A stretch of 64,000 nucleotides of DNA from Limnanthes douglasii subsp. nivea (taxonomy: Eukaryota; Streptophyta; Magnoliopsida; Brassicales; Limnanthaceae): contig JAUPFV010000001.1 in assembly GCA_036936605.1 (NCBI GenBank), positions 119,606,771-119,670,770 on the forward strand. Direction: 5' to 3'. Numbering within the stretch: the stretch's first letter is position 1; every line of letters begins with the position of its first letter. The translations under genes were made by a program, and so were the position numbers. Positions 53,758 through 64,000 of the stretch are shown here, piece by piece. The notes below the pieces were generated by a model, which was given only the letters and a program-made list of their open reading frames with translations, had not been told where the DNA came from and did no database searches.

Positions 53758-55380
53758 CTAGGTGGTTCGATATTTCAAAAATGAAAAATTTTGATGGGAG
53801 AAAATATTTGGATAAGACCTTGAACGGTTCAAGAACTTTATGATAAATTTTGATAACGATGATAAATTATTATGCCAGGATTTTTCCCATACCTTCAAAG
53901 ATAATGCTCTGAAGTGGTATAATCGGCTTCTCCATGGGTCAATTAAACGTTTTGACATATTCTTGATGGCTTCCCAAAAGCAATTTGGGGGAAGAAAATA
54001 AATACGTGGAATGAGGACATGATAATTAAGTGTCACCAGTTGATTGGGGAAAGCTTAAAGGATTCCATTAAACACTTTGTAAAAATTAAAAATGGTTTGC
54101 AGGATTTTTTGAGCAAGTAGATATAACTTCTTTTACCAAAAACATTATCACATGTTGAGAAATATAATACAATAGAATATATAAATGGACTAAAGTTTCC
54201 CCATCCATAAATGCAAATTACTACTTTAGGTTATCAACAACAGCCACAAGTAGCCCATAATTCCCATATGAAGGATTTTAATAAGAATCTATCTCGACCC
54301 AGGGTGAACCAACATCCAAAAAATCAATAATATAGATCCACGATGAATCAGTGGATCCAACCCAATGATTTTGCAGAAGTGCTAGAGATTGTTGCCATTA
54401 TTTATGACAACGAAAATAATTTGTTCAGTTTAGAAAGACACCGTTCATTCAAACACTTGAGGGAGATTTGGATTTTTCATTTTGTAAGTATCAAAATGAT
54501 ATAGGTCATGATACGAGGATTGCGTTTCTCTGAAGCAAAAAATACAAACTCTAACCGAAAATGGTAAATTAACTACATTTGTCAAAGTATAATTTAGAGG
54601 TCGGTCGCAAGCTCCAATTGTTGGTCAGACTATTATCCAAAGAGAGGTAATAGAAGCTTCACTCAAACAGTAAAATACTATGGTTATAACTGGAATATAT
54701 AATGACTTTGATGTAGATTTAGAGTATCGTGACCCTAATCTTGAGCAATGCAGTATTATGGTAATAGATGAGCCTCAAAAGATAGGAATAAAATTTGTGT
54801 GAATTTTTTGAATCATTAATTATTTTTGGCGGGGATACGGTGTCAAATATTTTTGGTTGCTCACGAAAAGGACACATTGTCAGTTTGGTAATCCAGATAG
54901 AAAAGAAAAATATATGCCCATATTTACGGAGATATGGTTACATCTATTGTATTTGACGGGGATGATTTGAGAGATGTAGTTAGACCACATTAAGATATTG
55001 TGGTAATATGAGTTGTAGTCAAGGATAATTAAATTCGAAGGATCTTACTTGATATTGGTTGTTTAGCAAACATTTTATTTATGTCTACCTACAAACAAAT
55101 GATAAAACCCTTCAGTTATACTCCGGTCAAATAGACTAACTGTGGGTCCACTAAGATTACTGCTAATGTGATCAGAGAATTTGAAGGTGATGCTCTCTTT
55201 GGAAAATGACCCTTCAAATCGACAGTCAAGGTACTTTTTATAGTTATCGATGGCTTAACTTTGTACAATGTTACCTTTGGTAGATCTTGGTTATCGATGA
55301 TGCACTATATTGCTTCGATGGTTTATGAGTGTTTGAAATACACTGTTGGATGTTAAGTTGAGGTTGTCTGTAGTAGTTAT
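53758..55380 (+). pseudogene. gag: gag and protease relic of Tat element 2
   Basis: Readable pieces parallel element 1: KNFDGRKYLDKT (53780), NFDNDDKLLCQDF in a shifted frame (53840-53885), a KWYNRL-like word (53913), MNQWIQPNDFAEVLEI (54342), CKYQNDIGHDTR (about 54490) and the protease segment RRILLDIGCLANILF (about 55037-55083, with D-I-G for D-T-G). Stops are too many to list. No product could be made. Confidence 0.8.
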
Positions 55381-55399
55381 AGAATGGATATATAATGTT

Positions 55400-56940
55400 A
55401 TATCATCGTTTTGGCTCCTAAGAAACTTCAAAATGTAGAAACTAAAAACGAATGTCACTTATCCAGTATCACTTTAGAGTCAAGCATGGTAAATGATCCA
55501 AGGAATACTCTGTGTTTGGTAATACCCGATGAAGATATTAAGTTATATAATTTCCCGAATGGAAAAAGTGTAAAAATTAGAGCTCTATTGCTACAAGTTG
55601 TAAGAAAACCATTATTTTCTTTTTTATCTGAAAATTTACACATGTTTGCTCTGAATATATAATGATGTTCATGCAAGTATTATTTTCTACAAACTAAAAA
55701 TATGACCCAATGTATGCCTTGTGATAAAATAATGAAGAGCTTTCTCTGCTGAAAATCTGATTTTATTATTGCAGAGGTAGATCAGTTAACAAAAGTATAG
55801 CAGTTTCAGGAATCTCAGTACCCTTTATTGACATTGTACCCAGTAGTTCTGAAAAAAGAAACATGGGAAGTGGCGTGTATGTGTTGACTTCACACTTCAA
55901 AAATATAAATCGAGCATGTCCAAATGATTCGTTGCATGTCCCCCAAAATTGATCAACTGATAGACTCAACTTATGGTAATAAGTTTTTTCATTTATGGAT
56001 GCGTTTACATGGTATATCCATATACATATGGATCCAAAGGGCCAATAAAATACAATGTTCATAACAAACATGAGCCTTCATTATTACAAAGTTATGTCAT
56101 TTGGTCTCAAAAAAAATATTAGTGCCACTTATCAGCGTTTGATAAATAAACCTTTGCTAATCAGATTGAAAGAAAATTTTAAGGTCTACATGGATGATAT
56201 GTTAGTAAAAAATGTGATGGATGAGGATAATTTCTCCGATTTGAAGGAAATATTTTCTAATCTAAAAATCATCACTTTAAAATTAAACCCCCAAAAATGT
56301 ATATTTAGAGTGTGGTCCGGAAATTTTTCGGGGTATATTGTTAGTGAAAAGAGAAACCAAAACGTTCCATTATAATTAAATGCATTAATTTCTATGGCTC
56401 TACCAAGGTCCATAAAAAAGTACAAATACTGACTCGAAGGTTAAATGTTTTAAACAAATTTATATCATGGTGTTCGGATAAGTGTGCACCGTTTTCCTAG
56501 GTTTTAATAAATGTGATTTTTATTGGACTTCGTAGTGTGATGAAGCCTTCACAAAAATTAATGAACATTTATTTTCTCCGGAGACATTAACCAAGCTAAA
56601 TGCGGGTGGAAGATTGTGTATCTACTTGGCAGTATCCAATTACACGGTAAACGGGGTCTTGGTTCAAGAAGTTAGATGATATCCGTGACCTATTTATTAC
56701 ATAAGTAAAAGCTTGTTGGATGTAGAGAACATATACTAAAATCTAGAAAAGTTAGCTTTAACTTTTGTAGTAGCAGCTCAAAAAATGAGGTCATATTTCC
56801 AAGCTCATTCAATTAATGTTTGAAATTCCTTTCCACTAAAATATATATGTTACAAAGATTTGACGTATCGGATCAGATGACTAAATGCTAGCTGTAATTG
56901 AGAGATTGTGATATTGAGTTTGACCCTTGAACAAAAATTA
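55400..56940 (+). pseudogene. pol: reverse transcriptase and RNase H relic of Tat element 2
   Basis: RVCVDFT at about 55875, MSFGLKKN then ATYQRLINKP (56094-56157) and VYMDDMLVKN (56187-56216), which keeps an intact YxDD-type site although the frame around it is broken. NLKIITLKLNPQKCIF matches element 1's connection region. RNase H pieces follow to about 56860 (LEKLALTFVVAAQKMRSYFQ in a shifted frame). Confidence 0.85.
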
Positions 56941-56951
56941 AGGCACAAACT

Positions 56952-57410
56952 ATGACAGATGTTCTGGTTGGATTCCATTACGAGCGACCAGAGTTTGAAC
57001 CAAATATTGATAAGCTTATGAGTGAATGGACAATTCGAACAAATAACGGCTCAAGTGTTTCAGGTTGTGGAGCAATATTTTACTTGGTATCTCCATTTGG
57101 AGATTCAATGTATAAAATGATACGCTTTAATTACAAAGTATCAAATAATAAAGCAGAGTACGAGGCATCATTGACAGGGTTAAGGCTTGCCCAAATTTGC
57201 GGTGCTAAAAAATTCATTTAATAAGTGATTCATAGTTTCTTATAAATCATGCTACAAAATACTTTGAGGCTAGAAAAGACCATTTGGTAAAATACTTAAA
57301 GACATTAAAGGAGACAACCGTTTTTTTCAAGCATGTTAAATACGAACATGTTCCCGAGCTGAAAATTCGATAGTTGATTCCTTAGCTGCTATTTGGTATA
57401 CCAAAGGACA
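56952..57410 (+). pseudogene. second RNase H relic of Tat element 2
   Basis: Open for 89 codons: MSEWTIRTNNGSSVSGCGAI, then KVSNNKAEYEASLTGLRLAQ, matching element 1's 3776-4269 domain. The catalytic D of R-T-D is N here (RTNNG). After a frame break, HVPELKIR-like and SLAAIWY pieces continue the match to VPRSENMVADSLA. Supports the Tat assignment of this element. Confidence 0.85.
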
Positions 57411-57599
57411 TCCATGGATTCTAGTACAAGAGTATCCCTTGATAATAACATGCTCTGAGTATAGATCGAACACTGAAGAATCCTTCCAAATCTCAACCAC
57501 CACAGATAAATATTGGAGGTATGAAAATAAATAATTTATTACTAAGGGGACTCTGCCTATTGATAAAGCATTGATATAAAAGCTAAGGTTCAAATCACA

Positions 57600-58740
57600 T
57601 GGTTTCATGATCCTTGGTGATATATCGTATAAAAAGTCTCTTACTCGACCACTATTATGATGCCTTATCATTAATGAATATAAAATGTGTTATCCAAATT
57701 ACATGATGGGGAGGTATCTACCCATTATGGCTAGAAGGTTTTAAGTAGAAGGGTTTTATTGGTAAGATTTTATTGGCCTTCAATTATGGCAGATGCTAAA
57801 GAGTCAGTCCAACGATGTGATCCTATCAATAATTTTCAAATGCAATATATATATATATGATGGTTGTGCCACTAGAATTTATATCAGAGGAATTACCCTT
57901 TGATAGACGAGGGCTTGATTTGGTTGGACCTCTGCAAATGGTATTAGGGGCCTTCAAACCATTATTATGCTGATTGATTATTTTTCAAAGTGAGTAGAAG
58001 CAGAACCTCTCTCTAAAACTACATCCAAAGCAGCCATTAAGTTTATATTGTATAACATATGTTGTAGATTTGGAATCTCAAGAAACCATTACGACCGATA
58101 ATGAATAAGGACAAGAAAATATTGTGTACTTTCCGAGAGATTTAACATTATTTTTCATCACCTTTCCACCCCCAAGTCAATTGGAAATTAGAGGTTGTTA
58201 ACAGAACCATTCTCAGTGGCTTGAAGAAAAATCTGGAAGTGGAGCTAGAAAATGGCCAAGTTACCAAAAAAAGTATTGTGGGTTTATTGTACTACATCCT
58301 AAACAACAACACAAAAATCTTCCTTTTCCTTGGTTTATGGAATGGATGATGTGACCCCAACTGAGTCTACCCTTTTGTCATTCCGAGTTCAAAATTACTC
58401 CAAAGAGGATAACGAGATAACTAATAGAGTCGAGTTAGATTTACTTGAAGAAAATTGAACAAGAGCACACCTTGAAAACCCATCACTATCAAATCTTGAT
58501 GAGAAGTAGATATGCATCTTAGGCCCGAATGAGAGAATTCAAAGCAAAACACAGATTTCTAAAATAGATCTTTTTACACACTAAAGATAAAAGATTATAA
58601 AAGTTAGCACCTAATTAGGAAGGGCCTTATTTGGTTACTGAAAGAGTTAAGCCTGAAATTTATCAGTTGGCAAATCAAGAAGACAATCCGCTTCAACATC
58701 CGTGGAATATTGAGAACTTAGGGCTCTATCTCGTTTAATT
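57600..58740 (+). pseudogene. integrase relic of Tat element 2
   Basis: HDGEVSTHYG (57700) matches the zinc-binding start, FDRRGLDLVGPLQM (57899-57940) holds the first catalytic Asp, ITTDNE (about 58093) the second, and QVNWKLEVVNRTIL (about 58175-58215) the Glu region. The tail ends near HPWNIENL at 58700, paralleling PWNIEHLKL in element 1. Broken by many stops. Confidence 0.8.
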
Positions 58741-58924
58741 TTTAAAAAAAAACTTTATTTTATCTTTTATTTTTCTTATGAAAATATGCGATGACATACT
58801 ATTTTATACCTTGGTGGCTCAGGGATGGTTTAATGAGGTGTTTGAGCGACTTACATTATATAAATCATTTTGTCTTTTATAATTCTCGTGTTATTATATT
58901 TTTGGGATTATGATATTTTGGGTC

Positions 58925-59050
58925 ATAACTGAAGTGTTCCAACATTAGTTGGTCATATGTAAAGGTTCCAGCATTAGTTGGTCACAATTAAAATGTTCCA
59001 ATAATAGTTGGTCACAATTAAAAGGTTTCAACACTAGTTCGTCAGGGTAA
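58925..59050. repeat. 31-bp tandem repeat between integrase and antisense gene, element 2
   Basis: Four degenerate units with TTCCAACATTAGTTGGTCA, then an AATTAAAA-like spacer. It lies at the same place as the 91-bp repeat of element 1 but shares no sequence with it. Confidence 0.85.
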
Positions 59051-59339
59051 TCAGATGCGAGTGGATGGTAGTTTGAAGCGAAATGATTATTTTGATACAT
59101 AGTTAGGAATATGTCAAATTAAACGGAGAAAACTATGAATGCGTTATTTAATGAATGATTAATTTTTCAAAATTGGCGAATGAAAAAAAGCAATCCATTC
59201 ATAAATTCTGAATAGTAGTACTATATAATACCTTGGTTATACGAAAGACTTTAAAATTTTGGTGATACAAAGATAAGTAAATTAACAATGAATTAAATTG
59301 CCTCTAGGCTCTTTTCTTTCTATATCATTTCCTCAAAGC

Positions 59340-59770
59340 TCTCATAATTAGTCTGACTCAGACATAAACCAACCAGGTCAAAGTATTTAACAATCTTATA
59401 GTCAAATTAGAATTGAAGTCCCCAATTTAACATGTCCGAATAGACAACCAGTTTGCTTTCTTTAATGCTCATGAGTATCTTTTCATCCTTCAGTGATCGT
59501 ATAATCACCTCATCAATAATTCCACATTTGGCTCGAAGTGCATCTAACTCATTATTTAAGAATTAATTTTATGTGATTTGAGAAAGAGTAATCAAATATT
59601 TATTACTCATTTTCTTTATTTTTTAGTTTTGCCCTTGCTACTATTAATTTTTTGGAATTTTCTCACAACTTCATTAGAGACCTCGATATATCCTCCAGAT
59701 TGGTTTAGCGCTCCCAATAACGACTCTGTATCAACATATTCTTCTTCATCAACCATCTGCTCATATTAGA
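59340..59770 (-). pseudogene. antisense gene remnant of Tat element 2 (Transposase_28-like)
   Basis: Minus-strand reading from 59760: MVDEEEYVDTESLLGALNQS and VSNEVVRKFQKI. Then, from about 59560: LRAKCGIIDEVIIRSL, SIKESKLVVYSDMLNWGLQF, a stop, and DYKIVKYFDLVGLCLSQTN. This aligns by eye with element 1's GIPECVTVRFPIP ... FNWGLRFPLDPEIVLYF ... QLTPN, with NWGL(R/Q)F as anchor. The coiled-coil part appears to be missing, since the integrase repeats begin only about 300 bp further. Confidence 0.65.
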
Positions 59771-60731
59771 TCCGAATGAAAATGTTTTATGTTGAGTTTT
59801 GTCTATTAGGGGACAACGACTTTGGTTTTGATTAATTGTTTTGACTGGGAGCTTAAAGATGATGAATGCTTTTTTCTATTGGTTTTGTTTTTGGAAGCCT
59901 GCTAGGCTTTCGTAACTTTTATTTATATAGATTTCTTCGAAGGAGAGCTATCTTCAGTATCCAAAGCCATCACTATAAAAGTTGATTGGCGTTTATGACT
60001 AGATTCTCCTTAGGACCATGTCAGCCTTGAAGAATGACTTTTTGATGTGAATGACTAATTAGTGGATGAATGTTCGGCTGGAATATTACACATGTTATAG
60101 GGGTATGTGCCTTTGCAGTCGAAGATTTGACTGCTGATAACTTGTTCTTCAGATTCTGGCAACGTTGTAGCTTTCATAGTTTTTTTCTTCTATTTGGCTT
60201 TATCTGACAAGCATAACCAATCGATCAAAGCTGTTTTGACAATGAAATTACAAGTTCAAAAAATAATTTCGTAGTGGGTATTACAACAAACGATGAAAGT
60301 TGTGGTGGTAAAGTAGTAAAGGTTATATCTCTAAAAATTATTGTAAAGAGAAAGTAAGGGGATAAACATTTATAAAAAATTGTTGGAAAAGTCCAACAAC
60401 CCCTTTCTCAGAAGCCCAACATGTATAGCCTTCGAGAAGTGGAACCATCTCCATCAACTATTATTTCTGGAGAAATGGAACCGGTTCCAACCGTTATTAT
60501 GCTTCACCTCTAAAAAAAGGAGTCGTGGGTCTAACACAACTATAACACGTGTACGTGAACATAACCGACCAAGCTATCTCTAAAATATATATGTGAGAAT
60601 ATGCGAATCACACCACAAGTGAGTTCAAAATTATCTCTTTAGTACGTGTTAAGTTTTTATAGTGAAAGTCAAAGAGATTCCAAGCCAAGATTTGAAATGT
60701 ACATACGGTATTCCTCACAAAGAATCTTCAT
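59771..60731. other. spacer between antisense remnant and 3' LTR of element 2
   Basis: No clear domain. It corresponds to the upstream part of the antisense gene and the pre-LTR spacer of element 1. The open frame at 60380-60583 has near-repeated EKWN-H/R words and no recognised family. Confidence 0.4.
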
Positions 60732-61065
60732 GAGGACTAGGAGGTCTACCAATGGGAATTAGATTATCCGAAGGGAAAATCGGACAAATATGTTATTTTA
60801 CATGTGATGTGATAAAATGTGTTAATTAGAGGTACTTCAAATAAAATTGAGTTTTTTTTTATATAAATATGCTTGAGTTACCAAATGGAACCATGGATTA
60901 TATAAGCCCATTAGTCATATTTGTCTAATTTTCCTATAAATAAACAAAAGGTTTCTCGAAAATATATACAGGCTATCAAATGTGTCAAAATTGTTCTCTC
61001 TAAATTATATCATAAGTATTTTAATTCTCTTTATAACCCATCATAGAACTAAATATTTATTCTCT
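60732..61065 (+). repeat. polypurine tract and 3' LTR of Tat element 2
   Basis: GAGGACTAGGAGGTCTAC (60732-60749) followed by the LTR from 60750. The LTR matches the 5' LTR at TTATCCGAAGG, GTTATTTTACA, AATTAGAGG, GAGTTACCAAATGGA and TCTCTAAATTAT. The right end is estimated from the 319-bp length of the 5' LTR. Confidence 0.7.
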
Positions 61066-61739
61066 CATTACTTAAATACCTCCAACTTTTTTTAACACCA
61101 TTAGAAATTGATCATAAAAATAAAAATTTGATTTAAAAAAAAACGTTATAGCATTATATATAATTTTTTAAAACGGGTTGTATGCAGTTATTATTTTTAT
61201 AACAAATAATTTTGTTTTAAAAATAATAAATATTTTATGTATATATAAATCTTGTAAAAAATTTAATTTTTTTTATTTCAACGATAAAATATTATTTAAA
61301 GTAATACGTATTGTATTATTTTTTATTGATGTAGTATTAGCTTTGATTTTTTTAAAATTTTAGCTAGTCCAAAACAAAAATTATTATCCTACAAAATAAT
61401 AGAGCATATATATATATATATATATAAATTTATCATAAATAATATATTATAACATTATCAAAATTAAAATTATTTTACACTAACAAAATTGTTAATATAA
61501 TATTCTACATAATATATATATATATATATATTAAAAAACTGATAATAGAAATGCTATTTTGTTATAATTAGAGTCAATAAGTTTAACTAATGTTGATGGT
61601 TTTAATCACGTTATAATATGTGCTATATATATAAAAAATAAAAAATTGAATTGATAAAAAGTTTTTTTTTTTATAATTAGATCAATAATACTATCTAATT
61701 TTGATGGTTTTAATCACGTTATAATATTTCATAGGCAAC
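61066..61739. other. AT-rich intergenic sequence with direct duplication
   Basis: Nearly pure A/T with TA microsatellites at about 61405-61427 and 61510-61531. A segment at 61561-61625 recurs at 61671-61733 (TTGATGGTTTTAATCACGTT with flanks), spaced 110 bp. No gene. Confidence 0.6.
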
Positions 61740-61918
61740 GCTAAATATAGACGAGGTTTTCATGAGTCGGTCTTTTTCTCCAAGATTCAGAGTGATTCTG
61801 ATGGCTTCTCCGGCGAAATAATCTTTCCGTTCTCTTGCCTTTCCTTCTTCTCTCTTGCTCTATATGATTAGTTGGTCTATCTCTATCATGGAGATAAGAA
61901 ACAACGCTCTGTTCGAAG

Positions 61919-62540
61919 ATGATTTTCCATCTCTGTTTCAAAATAAAAAAACAGAGGAAGGCTGAGAAAAGTTTGGAGAAGAAATCTTTCGTGGATTTGT
62001 TTAAAGACCAGAATTTAAGGGATCATGAAATCGAATTTAAACCAGAGAGTATTGTTAGAGAATCAGACCATATATCTGTTAAGTTTTCTAAAGTTATCAA
62101 AGACTCGCTGTTGTTGAATGCTAAAGTTACTCTAATTGGAAAGTTCTCTCTAGGTTTGCCAAAGAAACCCGTTTTGGAAGCCTTCTTCAATTCTTTAAAA
62201 TTCAAAGGAAAATTTCAAACTACAAACTGGGATTCTCACCATATTTTCATGGAATTCGAAGTGAATGTAGATGTTTGTAAAATGTGATCCAGGTACGTTT
62301 GGAAGGTTGGAAGTTCTACAATGAGAATCTTGCGGTTGGTCTCCTAACTTTCATCATAAGTTTGAGAATCCAACGGTTCTGGTATGGACAAAGTTTGAAA
62401 AAATCTCGGAATATCTTTATAACACTAGATGCATGCGTGAAATTGCTGCTAATTTAGGCATGATGAGGGAAGAATTTATTCGATTCGCAAGTCAGATTTT
62501 TGGAATATTTAACCAATATGTACTTTGTAATAAGAAGTAA
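61919..62540 (+). pseudogene. DUF4283-like fragment
   Basis: An open frame to 62287 (KVTLIGKFSLGLPKKPVLEA, FFNSLKF, then NWDSHHIFMEFEVNVDVCKM), then a shift into GWKFYNENLAVG, a further shift to SPNFHHKFENPTVLVWTKFE and CMREIAANLGM. The pattern (F-x-G-x(3)-G-x-P ... W-x-F ... VLVW-x-KF ... IA-x-x-LG) resembles DUF4283, common in plant LINE-like and zinc-knuckle proteins. At least two shifts and a stop at 62285 make it non-functional. Confidence 0.5.
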
Positions 62541-62572
62541 ATATGTTTTTACTTAGGAAGTTTGTGGGATGA

Positions 62573-62767
62573 ATTAGCCTCTAATGGACCAATTGTTTAA
62601 GTCCAATGGCTCAATAGGCCAAAAGCCCACAACAATGCTATATAAGCTAACTGATCTTTTCTTAAAGGATGAAGATCATTTTTGCTAGGGTTTGAGTGAG
62701 GGTATTTTCTTGTCGATCTTTCCGTTCTTGATATTTTTTCATCATCAAATGGCGCCGTCTGTGGGAA
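62573..62767 (+). repeat. LTR end plus primer-binding-site-like sequence
   Basis: A segment starting TGTGGGATGAATTAGCC, containing GCTATATAAGC (TATA-like, about 62638) and ending TTTTCATCATCA at 62747. It is followed by AATGGCGCCGTCTGTGGGAAG, the phrase that commonly follows plant gypsy-type 5' LTRs. If the limits are right the LTR is about 175 bp, small enough for a TRIM. No partner LTR is in the window. Confidence 0.55.
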
Positions 62768-63127
62768 GATGACCGGTACCTGGATAACATATCCAAAATC
62801 GTTACGAGTATCGTTTTAATCAATCGAATCCTAAAGGATTACCCTCTGACTCGCCGCTATGTACTCAAACTCGCCTTCGAGAGAGCCAAAGCTCCATCGG
62901 CCTCCTCGCCATGGCCATCGCCAACCACCACGACCTCTCCCTTTCGAACCCAAGCTTTAACGACGACCATTCTCGCTATTCTCTCTTTGTTTATAATATT
63001 TCTTGATTCATCTAACAATTTTGCAGGATCTATTGTTTTGTTAATATCTTCATAGAATTTCGTATTACTGATTGTGTTTTGTTGTTTACTTTTTTTTGTG
63101 TTTGTGTTTTCTTTGTATGTTACGGAT
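62768..63127 (+). pseudogene. unidentified coding-like fragment
   Basis: A GC-richer piece at 62820-62960 reads DYPLTRRYVLKLAFERAKA on the plus strand, then a Pro/Thr-rich tail. The minus strand is also open (97 codons, 63150-62857). I cannot name the source gene. The rest, 62980-63127, is T-rich, like a 5' UTR or intron leading to the CDC20 fragment. Confidence 0.35.
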
Positions 63128-63315
63128 ATGGATCCAGGTCCTTCACACATGATTCCCAGATCTAGAAATCCACTTCAAGACCAACTCTTTCTCACCAGAA
63201 GGCCTTCGAAAAAAAATTTGGACAGATTCATGCCGAATCGAGCGGCTATGGATTTCGATTACGCGTAGTACATGGTGACAGACGCGTAGAAAAGGTAAAG
63301 ACCCAAACGTCAAAT
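63128..63315 (+). pseudogene. CDC20 N-terminal fragment
   Basis: From ATG 63128: [20 protein letters not shown], then [15 protein letters not shown]. This is the conserved N-terminus of plant CDC20 (the anaphase-promoting-complex activator; family motif NLDRFIPNRSAM-DFDYA). A TAG at 63266 replaces the next residue, and a frameshift precedes RKGKDPNVK near 63292-63313. The WD40 body is absent; the next recognisable sequence is a PPR protein. A dead fragment. Confidence 0.82.
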
Positions 63316-63338
63316 GAGATTTAAAATCGGAGAATTTT

Positions 63339-63837
63339 TTGGTCTCCAACCAAGAGATAACCATCTCTACGACACCCCTTCCCTACAATCAACAACAATC
63401 TTACATGGAAGTCTCTCAAAAGTTTTTCGAGTCCATAAAAGCATGTGGATATATCAAATCGATACCCATTGCTCGAAAACTTGACGGTCAACTTGTTTCA
63501 GTCGGTTTGGATTCCTCAGTTTTCCTCCAAAACCATCTCCTGAACTTGTATTCAAAATGCGGATTGATCAACGACGCTTGTCGAGTTTTCGATGAAATTG
63601 GGTCTCCTAACGTTTTTAGTTGGAATAAGATGGTTAATGGGTTAGCTGACTCGGTCATCATTGAATATGCCGGGTGATGCTTCAATAATGGATATGTATA
63701 TAAAATATGGTGCGGTGAGTCTGGCGGGTCGTATTTTTGTAAGAATGCATAACCCGAGTTTGTTTTGTTGGAACAGCATGGTATATGGTTACTCTAAAGC
63801 GCATGGTGTCCAAAAAGCTCTTTATACCTTCAAGAGC
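63339..63837 (+). pseudogene. pentatricopeptide-repeat (PPR) protein fragment
   Basis: The first open frame ends at TGA 63675 and holds PPR-like units: FLQNHLLNLYSKCGLINDAC, RVFDEIGSPNVFSWNKMVNG. After an apparent deletion and frame change, MDMYIKYGAVSLAGRIFVRM, then NPSLFCWNSMVYGYSKAHG, continue in another frame up to TGA at about 63838. PPR proteins bind organellar RNA. This copy is internally deleted and far shorter than the usual 500-700 residues, so it is a pseudogene fragment. Confidence 0.85.
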
Positions 63838-64000
63838 TGAATGTGTTGCAAATGTTGTTATTGACAACCGGGCAGAGTTGGTACACCTTCCATCCTCCAT
63901 GAACCTAAATACACCATTACCTTCTAAAGAATGCCCAAGCTGCGATGGAACAGGTGTAATGGGCTGTCCTGAATGAAAGAACAAACTGCAAGTCAGGATC
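63838..64000 (+). pseudogene. DnaJ-type cysteine-rich zinc-finger protein fragment
   Basis: Reads RAECVANVVIDNRAELVHLP, then PLPSKECPSCDGTGVMGCPE, a TGA at 63974-63976 where a Cys codon (TGC) is expected, then KNKLQVRI to the window edge. The C-x-x-C-x-G-x-G pattern is that of DnaJ zinc-finger domains, found in several chloroplast proteins. It directly abuts the PPR piece in the same orientation, and the nonsense change hits a metal-binding Cys. Confidence 0.7.

Larger units (their letters stand above)
53203..61065 (+). mobile_element. second Tat-lineage Ty3/gypsy element, full-length but decayed
   Basis: Two diverged direct LTRs (53203-53521 and 60750-about 61065) bracket the domain series gag (53760-54600), protease (54940-55350), reverse transcriptase (55860-56480), RNase H (56560-56940), second RNase H (57000-57410), integrase (57600-58740), tandem repeats (58925-59045), antisense gene remnant (59340-59770) and polypurine tract. 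The order is the same as the element at 1-9746, and many protein words match, but every domain is broken by stops and shifts. The LTR divergence shows an older insertion. No target duplication could be confirmed. Confidence 0.9.

Noticed and set aside
63339..63677. PPR frame as a functional gene
   Set aside because: Truncated after about 110 codons, continued in another frame after a deletion, and abutted by unrelated gene fragments.

Overview
The window is plant nuclear DNA, most likely from a eudicot. It holds one large intron-rich gene embedded in AT-rich intergenic sequence that is almost entirely decayed transposable elements. I see no prokaryotic features, CRISPR array, tRNA or rRNA gene.

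Layout. (1) 1-9746: 3' part of a Ty3/gypsy LTR retrotransposon of the Tat lineage (the 5' LTR is outside the window). It has gag-protease, reverse transcriptase, RNase H, a second 'archaeal-type' RNase H and integrase on the plus strand, then a 91-bp tandem repeat, a multi-exon antisense gene, a polypurine tract and the 3' LTR. It carries many stop codons and frameshifts. (2) 9950-12240: relic of a Ty1/copia element. (3) 12240-15240: AT-rich sequence with small duplications. (4) 15250-17250: minus-strand relic of a second kind of Ty3/gypsy element. (5) 18200-25340: nested structure in which a 4.24-kb Mutator-like (MULE) element with a 9-bp target-site duplication sits inside LTR-like sequence bounded by a 0.2-kb direct repeat. 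(6) 25562-27593: short element with LTR-like direct repeats. (7) 28070-28250: TA microsatellites. (8) 28500-49103: the only intact-looking gene, encoding a BEACH-domain protein of the plant BCHC class (LRBA/neurobeachin-like). I could join 31 coding exons in one uninterrupted frame of 2975 codons, preceded by a 5'-UTR intron. (9) 50379-51449: 1.07-kb MULE-type element with clear terminal inverted repeats, a 9-bp target duplication and an internal array of hairpins. (10) 53203-61065: an older, full-length Tat-lineage relic with both LTRs and the same antisense gene. (11) 61740-64000: a mosaic of broken gene pieces (DUF4283-like, an LTR end with a primer-binding-site-like sequence, CDC20 N-terminus, pentatricopeptide-repeat protein, DnaJ-type zinc finger), most simply read as gene fragments gathered by a mobile element that runs off the window.

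The BEACH protein is expected to act in endomembrane/vesicle trafficking as a large scaffold. Everything else is repeat biology. The most interesting material is the conserved antisense gene shared by the two Tat elements, the hairpin-bearing MULE, and the multi-gene fragment mosaic at the right edge.

All calls come from reading the sequence by eye. Family names rest on remembered motifs, and no database search was run.
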